Positions 1-5,365 of a stretch of DNA of 5,365 nucleotides are shown one piece after another (position 1 is the first letter of the stretch; each line of letters starts with the position of its first letter). Below the pieces are notes generated by a model. The model saw nothing but the letters and a program-made list of their open reading frames with translations. It did no database searches and was not told the DNA's origin. The stretch is from Deltaproteobacteria bacterium (GTDB lineage Bacteria; Desulfobacterota; DSM-4660; Desulfatiglandales; Desulfatiglandaceae). Location of the stretch: assembly GCA_021159825.1 (NCBI GenBank), contig JAGHDR010000312.1:1-5365 (forward strand), given 5' to 3'. The position numbers and the translations under genes were made by a program.

Positions 1-126
1 GTCTTTATGACGCCCCTTGATCTGCCGCCGGAAGTAGCCCGGTTTCTCCATGAGAAAGGGCACAGGGTGGTCATGCTGGCGGCTTTTTCGTTCGGCGTGC
101 GGACCCGGGCCGCCTGGGGTCGGTAA
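1..126 (+). CDS. 3' end of an unidentified protein gene (5' partial)
   Basis: The first plus-strand frame is open from the window edge to a TAA at 124-126 and gives the last 41 residues of a protein. The other two plus frames meet stops within the first 20 bases. Third codon positions are mostly G or C, as in the neighbouring genes, which supports real coding. The fragment contains PPEVARFLHEKGHRVVMLAA, which reads as a helix followed by a beta strand, as in many alpha/beta enzymes, and ends in a basic tail (RTRAAWGR). I do not recognise the family and assign no function. The minus frame opposite it is also free of stops, so strand choice rests on codon use and on fit with the gene that follows. 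The protease gene starts 23 bases after the stop on the same strand with no obvious promoter between, so the two may share a transcript. Confidence 0.6.
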   Translation, partial: VFMTPLDLPPEVARFLHEKGHRVVMLAAFSFGVRTRAAWGR

Positions 127-149
127 GGGTAAGTGACAAGGAGTATTTC

Positions 150-956
150 ATGAGACGGTATCTCACGATAGTGTTCTGTATGGTGTCGGCAATTGTTTGT
201 TTTCCATGGGCCGGGGCAACGGCGGGCAAGGCCTACATCTGGCATGACAAGGATGGGGGTGTCCATTTTTCCGACCAGGCACCTCATCCGGACGAGGCCG
301 GTGGCGATATTGAGGAAAGAGAGTTCAAGGAAGCGCCCCGGCCGGAACCAAAACCCGTCACCATTTCCGATAACCCTATCGAACATGCGGTCCAGAGTAC
401 CTTTCGGTTGACCAACCGCAGAGGTGGCGGTTCCGGATTTTTCATCAATGCTGATGGGTTGGCTATTACGGCAAAGCATGTGGTCAAGGGGGCGACCTAC
501 AGTATGAAGGCCGAACCGGCCGGTGAAAAGAAAAAATATTCGGTGAAAATCATCAAGAAGAGTCGAAAGAATGATTTGGCGCTCATCCGGGTCATGATCA
601 GGAAGCCCACGCCCTATCTTGAAATCAGAAAAACCGAAACACTGGTTCGGGGGGAGCCGGTCTGGGTGGTGGGGAATCCCCTGCTGGCGTTTAAGGAGAC
701 GGTCACCAGCGGTAATTTCAGCCGGATATTTCCCGGAAAAGACTTTAAGAAAGAACTGAAAATCAAGGCGCCGTACAAAGGGGACTGGGTCCAGTTTTCA
801 GCCCCGGTCATCGGCGGGAACAGCGGGGGGCCCGTGGTAGACAAGGACGGCAGACTCATCGGGATCGTGAGCCTCGGGTTCAAGGCCTACAACGCCATCA
901 ACTTGGCCGTTCCCGCCTCCTATATTGAAAAAAACTTCGCCGCCCAACTCAAATAA
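150..956 (+). CDS. Exported trypsin-like serine protease with N-terminal DUF4124 segment
   Basis: The 268-residue product is predicted to be a periplasmic or secreted serine endopeptidase of the trypsin/HtrA-like fold. Residues 1-25 form a Sec signal peptide: two arginines, a hydrophobic core, and a likely cleavage site after Ala-Thr-Ala (23-25). Residues 26 to about 60 match the DUF4124 pattern (YIWHDKDGGVHFSDQAP), often found at the start of envelope proteins. The protease domain runs from about 80 to 265. It has the GSGFFI strand (94-99) and a complete triad: His110 in TAKHVV, Asp142 in NDLALI, and Ser225 in GGNSGGPVV. No PDZ domain follows, so it is shorter than DegP/DegS-type proteases, and its substrate choice cannot be read from the sequence. 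The ATG at 150 is supported by AAGGAG at 138-143, six bases upstream. The gene overlaps the 3' end of the convergent phosphatase gene by 8 bases. Family assignment is secure; the biological role is not. Confidence 0.93.
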   Translation: MRRYLTIVFCMVSAIVCFPWAGATAGKAYIWHDKDGGVHFSDQAPHPDEAGGDIEEREFKEAPRPEPKPVTISDNPIEHAVQSTFRLTNRRGGGSGFFINADGLAITAKHVVKGATYSMKAEPAGEKKKYSVKIIKKSRKNDLALIRVMIRKPTPYLEIRKTETLVRGEPVWVVGNPLLAFKETVTSGNFSRIFPGKDFKKELKIKAPYKGDWVQFSAPVIGGNSGGPVVDKDGRLIGIVSLGFKAYNAINLAVPASYIEKNFAAQLK

Positions 957-1614
957 GCCCTCCGTCCTCTGTCATCCGTTTTCCGTCAAACGCCCGAATC
1001 ACCTCCGCCACCTCCCCCATGGTGTGCACCTTGAACGGCGCTTCCAACTGATCATTCCCATAGGCCACGAAACAGACATGAGCGGCCAGGGCCGTTTCAT
1101 AATCCACGGATGAATCGCCGATGTAGATGGCCTGGGTTGGCGTAAGCTCAAAAAACGACAGAATTTTGAAAATGGACTCCGGGTGGGGTTTTGGGTTTTT
1201 CACGTCCAGGGAAGAGACCACCACGTCAAAAAGCCCGGCCAGGCCGTTTTGACCCAGTACTTCATCAATGGTGTTACTGCGGTTGGTGGCCACAGCCAGG
1301 TGAAATTCCGGCTGCAGCTTCAGCAGAAGATCCTCAAGCCCCGGGGCCACGATCATATCCTTGATGAAGGGGGTGTAGTCCATTTGCAGCCGGTATGCCT
1401 CGGCTTCCTCAAAATGGGGTGTTTTTCTGAAAATATATTTCACGGAATCGCTCCCCGTGGACATGTGTACATAGTCAATCTCTTCCGGTTCCATGGGCGG
1501 CAGATCGAAACGGGCCAGCAGGTGGTTGTAGAAATTGATGTTGGCTTGGCGGGAGTCAAACATGACCCCGTCGCAATCAAAGATGACGGCTTGTAACGGA
1601 TTGTTATTGTGCAT
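949..1614 (-). CDS. HAD-superfamily hydrolase, phosphoglycolate phosphatase-like
   Basis: A 221-residue cytoplasmic hydrolase of the haloacid dehalogenase superfamily, probably a small-molecule phosphatase. All four HAD motifs are present. Motif I is IFDCDGV, with the Asp13 nucleophile and the Asp15 acid/base. Motif II is VATNR (Thr110). Motif III is the lysine of NPKPHP (Lys142). Motif IV is GDSSVD, with Asp167 and Asp171 for magnesium binding. The helical stretch between motifs I and II (about 20-90) fits a C1-type cap, as in phosphoglycolate phosphatase and beta-phosphoglucomutase. The substrate cannot be told from sequence, so no gene symbol is given. The ATG at 1612-1614 is supported by an AGAGGAG ribosome site at 1620-1626, five bases upstream. 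The gene lies 58 bases downstream of gspE on the same strand and is probably in the same transcription unit, although HAD phosphatases are not T2SS components. Its last 8 bases overlap the convergent protease gene. Confidence 0.92.
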   Translation of the reverse strand: MHNNNPLQAVIFDCDGVMFDSRQANINFYNHLLARFDLPPMEPEEIDYVHMSTGSDSVKYIFRKTPHFEEAEAYRLQMDYTPFIKDMIVAPGLEDLLLKLQPEFHLAVATNRSNTIDEVLGQNGLAGLFDVVVSSLDVKNPKPHPESIFKILSFFELTPTQAIYIGDSSVDYETALAAHVCFVAYGNDQLEAPFKVHTMGEVAEVIRAFDGKRMTEDGGLI

Positions 1615-1632
1615 GACAGCTCCTCTATTCCA

Positions 1633-1645
1633 TGCTGAATCAGCA
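1633..1645. repeat. Perfect 13-bp palindrome in the gspE-phosphatase gap
   Basis: TGCTGAATCAGCA is an inverted repeat with 6-base arms around a single central A. It lies in the 58-base gap between the gspE stop and the phosphatase start, 19 bases upstream of that start codon and just outside its ribosome site. With a one-base centre it would be a poor RNA hairpin, and no T-run follows, so it does not look like a terminator. Its symmetry would suit a dimeric DNA-binding protein, but a function is only a guess. A short palindrome can also arise by chance. Confidence 0.4.
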
Positions 1646-1672
1646 GCGATGTCTTCTGTATTTCGATCAGTC

Positions 1673-3439
1673 CTACTGATAGGTCACCCTGAATACTTCT
1701 TCGATGGTGGTAATCCCTTGAAGGACTTTTCGTGCGCCGTCCCGGCGCAGGGTGGTCATGCCCCCTTCAATGGCGGCGCGCTTGATCGCATTGGCATCGG
1801 ACGTTTTCAAAATCAGGTTCTTGATCGTTTCATCCAGGAGCATGAACTCAAAAATACCGGTCCGCCCCCTGAAGCCGGTATCCAGACAGGCGGGACACCC
1901 CCGGCCCCGGTAGACGGTTGCCCCTTCCGACATCTCAGGGGTGATGCCGATTTTTTGCAGGGATTCCTCGTCCGGTGCGTAGGCTTCACGGCAGTGGGGG
2001 CAGATGACCCGCACCAGCCGCTGGGCCAGGATGGCACTTACGGAAGAGGTGACCAGAAAAGGTTCAATCCCCATATCGATGAGACGGGTCACGGCGCCGG
2101 CGGAATCGTTGGTATGCAGCGTGGAAAAAACCAGGTGCCCGGTAAGTGCCGACTGAATGGCGATTTCGGCGGTCTCCAGGTCACGCACCTCTCCCACCAG
2201 GATCACGTCCGGGTCCTGGCGGACAATGGAACGCAGTCCCTTGGCAAAGGTGAGGTCGATTTTGGAATTGGTCTGGATCTGTCCGATCCCGTCAATCTGG
2301 TACTCGATGGGGTCCTCAATGGTAATGATGTTGATATCGGTTTTATTGATGGTGGACAGCGCCGCATACAGGGTGGTGGTCTTTCCGCTTCCCGTGGGAC
2401 CGGTGACCAGGATGATGCCGTGGGGCGAGCTGATGAGTTGTTCAAAGGCGGCCTGATCCGTTTCGGGCATGCCCAGGTCCGTGACCTTGAGCAGCACGTT
2501 GGTCTTATCCAGCAACCGGAGCACCACCCGCTCGCCGAATGCCACGGGAATGGTGGATACACGGATATCGATATTTTTGTCTGCAATCCGGATTTTGATA
2601 CGGCCGTCCTGGGGCAGCCTTTTCTCCGCGATGTTCATTTTGGCCATAATCTTGATGCGGGAAATCAGCGCCGACTGTATATGTTTGGGGGGCGACAGCA
2701 TGTCGTAAAGGATGCCGTCCACGCGGTGACGAATGCGCAATTTGTGCTGGGAGTGCTCGATATGAATGTCGCTGGCACGCGCCTTGACTGCCTGACTCAG
2801 CATGAGATTGACCAGTTTTACCACGGGGGCGTCGCTGGTATCCTCCAGCAGATCCGTCGTCTCCTCGATTTCCGACAATATTCGGCCGGCCTCACCCTCC
2901 TGCATGTCTTCGATAACCCGTTCAGCGGAGTCCCTGCTCTCGTCGTAAGCCGCATTGATGATCGATAGGATGACGGAAACCGGGGCCAGCACCACCGGTG
3001 CGTCTTCAAGGTCCAGGAGCCGCCTGAGATCATCCAGAGCTTGAAACGCTAAGGGGTCATTAACAGCGATGGTTGTGGCCTCATGGGTGAAAACAGGGAC
3101 CAGTTTGAATTTCTTGAGGAACTGAATGGGGACACGGTTGATAAAGGCCGTGTCCAGGTTTTCAAAGGGCAGGGTCATGGAAACCGGCAGGTCCCACTGC
3201 ACCCCCAGGGCGCCCAGCAGGTCAGCTTCCGTGATTACCTTCCGGCGAATGAGGATCTCCCCCAGCCGTCCCCCCTTTTGTTCCTGGACCTCCAGTGCCC
3301 GCTGAAGGTGGGTTTCGGGCAGGTTGCAGATGTCTAATAGAATCTCTCCCAGGAGACGAAAAGGCGGGAAAGTTATTTGGGACTTGGGTTCTCCGGCTTC
3401 AAATTTCAAATTTCTAATTTCCAGTTTTCGTCGTTTCAT
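1673..3439 (-). CDS. gspE: Type II secretion system ATPase GspE
   Basis: GspE is the cytoplasmic hexameric ATPase that powers pseudopilus assembly in the T2SS, docking to the inner-membrane platform through GspL. The 588-residue product has an MshEN-type N-terminal domain (about 28-130), an SDIHIE segment (223-228) opening the N2 domain, and then the motor domain. This carries Walker A GPTGSGKTT (347-355, Lys353), the Asp box IEDPIEY (374-380), Walker B ILVGEVRD (413-420, Glu417) and the His box STLHTND (439-445). A zinc-binding tetracysteine, C480xxC483 and C515xxC518, is typical of GspE and related PilB-type ATPases; pairing with a GspD secretin favours GspE. Its length suits GspE proteins with a full N-terminal domain. 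The ATG at 3437-3439 lies inside the end of gspD (26-base overlap) with no clear Shine-Dalgarno, so translational coupling is likely. Residues 1-27 look unlike the family and are partly encoded by a 7-bp repeat. No other in-frame ATG occurs before Met88, so a rarer start codon near residue 28 is the only alternative. Confidence 0.95.
   Translation of the reverse strand: MKRRKLEIRNLKFEAGEPKSQITFPPFRLLGEILLDICNLPETHLQRALEVQEQKGGRLGEILIRRKVITEADLLGALGVQWDLPVSMTLPFENLDTAFINRVPIQFLKKFKLVPVFTHEATTIAVNDPLAFQALDDLRRLLDLEDAPVVLAPVSVILSIINAAYDESRDSAERVIEDMQEGEAGRILSEIEETTDLLEDTSDAPVVKLVNLMLSQAVKARASDIHIEHSQHKLRIRHRVDGILYDMLSPPKHIQSALISRIKIMAKMNIAEKRLPQDGRIKIRIADKNIDIRVSTIPVAFGERVVLRLLDKTNVLLKVTDLGMPETDQAAFEQLISSPHGIILVTGPTGSGKTTTLYAALSTINKTDINIITIEDPIEYQIDGIGQIQTNSKIDLTFAKGLRSIVRQDPDVILVGEVRDLETAEIAIQSALTGHLVFSTLHTNDSAGAVTRLIDMGIEPFLVTSSVSAILAQRLVRVICPHCREAYAPDEESLQKIGITPEMSEGATVYRGRGCPACLDTGFRGRTGIFEFMLLDETIKNLILKTSDANAIKRAAIEGGMTTLRRDGARKVLQGITTIEEVFRVTYQ
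3400..3427. repeat. Degenerate 7-bp tandem repeat (four units) across the gspD/gspE junction
   Basis: Read on the plus strand the units are CAAATTT, CAAATTT, CTAATTT and CCAGTTT: two identical copies, one with a single change and one with two. The tract is far more AT-rich than the surrounding coding DNA. It covers the TAG stop of gspD (3414-3416, in the third unit) and encodes residues 5 to 13 of the called gspE product. Because 7 is not a multiple of 3, gain or loss of one unit would shift the gspE frame downstream of the called ATG and could alter the gspD tail. With only two exact copies, slippage would probably be infrequent. Confidence 0.7.
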
Positions 3440-5365
3440 CCGTCAGCGGTTTGGGTCTGGGCTTATCATACATTTTAATGACCCCCTCCTTGATTTGCTC
3501 GATCTGTTCCTTTTTATCCAGGTAAATTTTTCTGGCCTCGGCCGGGTTCTGAATAATGCGGGGCGTCAGAAAGATAAAGAGGTTGGTTTTTTGCCTTTTT
3601 TTGCTGGTTCCCTTGAACAACCAGCCCAACAGGGGGATATCGCCCAGGCAGGGCACCTTGTAGTCGGTGGTTGTGGTCTCGTCTCCGATGAGCCCGCCGA
3701 TCACCACCGTGTTGGCGTCCTTGACGATAACCGTGGTCTGGGCCAGGCGCTTCCAGGTTTCAGGACGTCCCGTGGTGCTCAACACCCTGTCATCCACCAG
3801 CCGGGTGACTTCCTCGTATATTTTGAGGCGGACGAATCGTTCCTGGCTGATCTGCGGGGTGATCTTAAGGACCACGCCCACGTCCTTGTACTCATAGGAA
3901 CTGTAGTCCAACTCCGCCTTGGTCGTTTCATCTCGTGTCTGGTAAGGCACGTTTCTTCCCACCATGATCTCAGCTTCCTCGTTGTCCGTGGTGAGGATCT
4001 GGGGGGTAGAGAGGATATGAACATCCCGGTCTTGTTGGTAGGCGTTCACCACCGCCGCCAGGTTGGGAAATTTTACGCCGGCGATTTCGATGGCTTCGCT
4101 GATGACCCCCATGGAAAAGCCTTTGGGCAAATTCTTCGCAATGCCCTCGACAGTTCTAAATCCGGAAGGACTGGATCCGGCAAAAGCCCCGGCGTTTTTT
4201 CCGTCGTAGGAAAACGTTTTAATCCCTTGCCATTCTACGCCCAGGTTGAATTCCTTATCCACGTTCACTTCCATGAACAGGGCCTCGATGAAGACCATCA
4301 TTCGGGGAATATCCAGCTTTCGGATGACTTGTTCCAGCACAAGGTAGTCATCGTTGTCCGCCATGATCACCAGGGAATTGGTGGCCGGGTCCGCCACAAT
4401 CCGTGCTTCTTTGGACAGAATGGGGGCCTTCCCCTTGTTTTTAGCCGCTGATTTTTTGGACGGAAGGGAAGTCAACACCTTGGTCAGGGCCTCGGCATTG
4501 GCATGCTGAAGATAGTACACATGGATGTCGCCCTGGCCCCGCGGGGCTTCTTTGTCCAGGAGCTTCACCAGTTTACGAATTTTGGCGGCATTGTCTTCCG
4601 ATGACACGACAATCAGCGAGTTGGTTCTTTCGTCGGCCACAATTTTGGTGACGGTCTGGGGACCCGCGGTACGCTTCCGTTTCACGGCCCGCCGCTCGAA
4701 AACCGTGTTCAATGACTTGGCCAGGGGGCCGGCGCCGGCATGTTCAAGGGGAATAAGGGAAATTTCCTCGCCCACGCCTTCCACGTCAATGGCCCGGGCA
4801 AGACCCATCAGACGTTTGATGTTGGACTGCACGTCCGTGACAATCAGGGTTCGGGTCGGTGGATAGGAAACCATGACGCTGCTCTTGCTGATAAACGGGG
4901 AAAACAGCTTTTTCAGTTCGTCGGGTTCTGCATACCGCAGGGGAATCAGCTGCGTGACCACCTTGTCTTCCGAATCCAGGGCCTCCCGCCTCAGTCGGGT
5001 TTCCACGCTCATGGTTCGAGCGCTGGCCGCGGGAACGATCTTGATAATGTTCCCCGACGGCACCGTGGTAAAACCATGGATTTCCAGGACTGATTCAAAA
5101 ACCCTGTAGGCTTCACCCACGCTGATCTTGTTGGGGGATATAATAGTCACCTTGCCCCTGACCCCTTTGTCGATGACAAAATTTTTCCCGGTCAGTTCGC
5201 TGATAAACTTGATGAAAATGGGAATATCCACCTGGTCGAAATCGATGGTCACAGCGGGTTTCGGATCATGTGATTTCAGTTTGGATTTTTCCTTCCGGAC
5301 GGTAACCGGGGCCTTTATGGGCGTAGGCGAAGCGGGTTTCTGTATTTGCACAGCCCGTGTCGGAA
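3414..5365 (-). CDS. gspD: Type II secretion system secretin GspD (5' partial)
   Basis: GspD forms the multimeric outer-membrane channel of the T2SS. The frame is open to the window edge. The first start-like codon inside is a GTG at 5349-5351, but the protein from there has no signal peptide and coding continues upstream, so the true start and signal peptide lie outside. Numbering from that GTG, the domains are: N0 (about 33-107), N1 (131-190), N2 (195-267), N3 (274-348), and the secretin core (about 350-600). The core includes the strand LSTPQILTTDNEEAEIMVG (447-465) and the signature VPCLGDIPLLGWLF (566-579). Repeated NSLIV/NSLVI strands in N2 and N3 are typical of periplasmic ring modules. 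The four N domains ahead of the core, in this order, fit GspD better than PilQ. A lysine-rich tail of about 45 residues follows the core and could serve pilotin binding or S-domain packing, which is inference. A lysine-rich insert (298-314) sits within N3. The gene overlaps gspE by 26 bases in one operon. Confidence 0.95.
   Translation of the reverse strand, partial: PTRAVQIQKPASPTPIKAPVTVRKEKSKLKSHDPKPAVTIDFDQVDIPIFIKFISELTGKNFVIDKGVRGKVTIISPNKISVGEAYRVFESVLEIHGFTTVPSGNIIKIVPAASARTMSVETRLRREALDSEDKVVTQLIPLRYAEPDELKKLFSPFISKSSVMVSYPPTRTLIVTDVQSNIKRLMGLARAIDVEGVGEEISLIPLEHAGAGPLAKSLNTVFERRAVKRKRTAGPQTVTKIVADERTNSLIVVSSEDNAAKIRKLVKLLDKEAPRGQGDIHVYYLQHANAEALTKVLTSLPSKKSAAKNKGKAPILSKEARIVADPATNSLVIMADNDDYLVLEQVIRKLDIPRMMVFIEALFMEVNVDKEFNLGVEWQGIKTFSYDGKNAGAFAGSSPSGFRTVEGIAKNLPKGFSMGVISEAIEIAGVKFPNLAAVVNAYQQDRDVHILSTPQILTTDNEEAEIMVGRNVPYQTRDETTKAELDYSSYEYKDVGVVLKITPQISQERFVRLKIYEEVTRLVDDRVLSTTGRPETWKRLAQTTVIVKDANTVVIGGLIGDETTTTDYKVPCLGDIPLLGWLFKGTSKKRQKTNLFIFLTPRIIQNPAEARKIYLDKKEQIEQIKEGVIKMYDKPRPKPLTDETTKTGN

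Noticed and set aside
189..203. Possible lipoprotein signal around Cys17 of the protease
   Set aside because: The residues before the cysteine (Ala-Ile-Val) do not fit a lipobox, and an ordinary signal peptidase I site (Ala-Thr-Ala) follows at 23-25.
928..949. Possible terminator for the phosphatase gene: a run of seven T on the minus strand just past its stop
   Set aside because: The GC-rich bases before the T-run do not form a stem I can pair, and the run lies inside the protease coding sequence (Glu-Lys-Asn codons).
977..992. Small hairpin CGTTT/AAACG after the protease stop
   Set aside because: Only five base pairs, mostly AT, no following T-run, and inside the phosphatase coding sequence.
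1535..2968. Long plus-strand open frame (477 codons) opposite gspE and the start of the phosphatase gene
   Set aside because: It lies antisense to gspE, whose motifs are unmistakable. Its translation is rich in Gly, His, Asp and Gln with no recognisable domain, as expected of a shadow frame in GC-rich coding DNA.
1673..3439. Reading gspE as a type IV pilus ATPase (PilB) gene
   Set aside because: PilB shares the same motifs, but the partner gene directly upstream encodes a GspD-type secretin with N0-N3 domains, which favours the T2SS.
3324..4451. Long plus-strand open frame (375 codons) opposite gspD
   Set aside because: Antisense to the secretin gene, no domain or ribosome site, and a composition typical of a reverse-frame shadow.
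5349..5351. GTG as the true start codon of gspD
   Set aside because: The frame stays open to the window edge, and a secretin starting here would lack the signal peptide needed to reach the periplasm. The gene is better treated as 5' truncated by the window.

Overview
This window looks like chromosomal DNA from a Gram-negative bacterium. It encodes an outer-membrane secretin and its cognate secretion ATPase, plus an exported protease. The moderately GC-rich coding DNA and the style of the T2SS proteins suggest a deltaproteobacterium (Desulfobacterota, perhaps a sulfate reducer of the Desulfobacterales). That placement is inference from general resemblance, not a search result.

Layout, left to right. 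Positions 1-126 hold the last 41 codons of an unidentified plus-strand gene. After a 23-base gap comes a plus-strand gene (150-956) for an exported trypsin-like serine protease with an N-terminal DUF4124 segment. It ends tail to tail with, and overlaps by 8 bases, a minus-strand HAD-family phosphatase gene (949-1614). Upstream of the phosphatase on the minus strand, after 58 bases containing a perfect 13-bp palindrome, lies gspE (1673-3439), the T2SS ATPase. Upstream of that lies gspD (3414-5365), the T2SS secretin, whose 5' end is outside the window. The stop of gspD and the start of gspE overlap by 26 bases, within and next to a degenerate tandem 7-bp repeat.

How the genes fit together. GspD forms the outer-membrane channel and GspE is the cytoplasmic motor that drives pseudopilus assembly. 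Both belong to the type II secretion system and are almost certainly cotranscribed. The phosphatase gene follows where gspF is often found, so the rest of the secretion genes must lie upstream of gspD or elsewhere. The protease has a signal peptide and is therefore exported to the periplasm. It could be a periplasmic quality-control enzyme or a secreted substrate, but nothing in the sequence links it directly to the T2SS. There is no stretch of 300 bases without a gene. I found no RNA gene, CRISPR array, insertion sequence or convincing terminator. The content is mostly well-known families; the oddest local feature is the heptamer repeat at the gspD/gspE junction.
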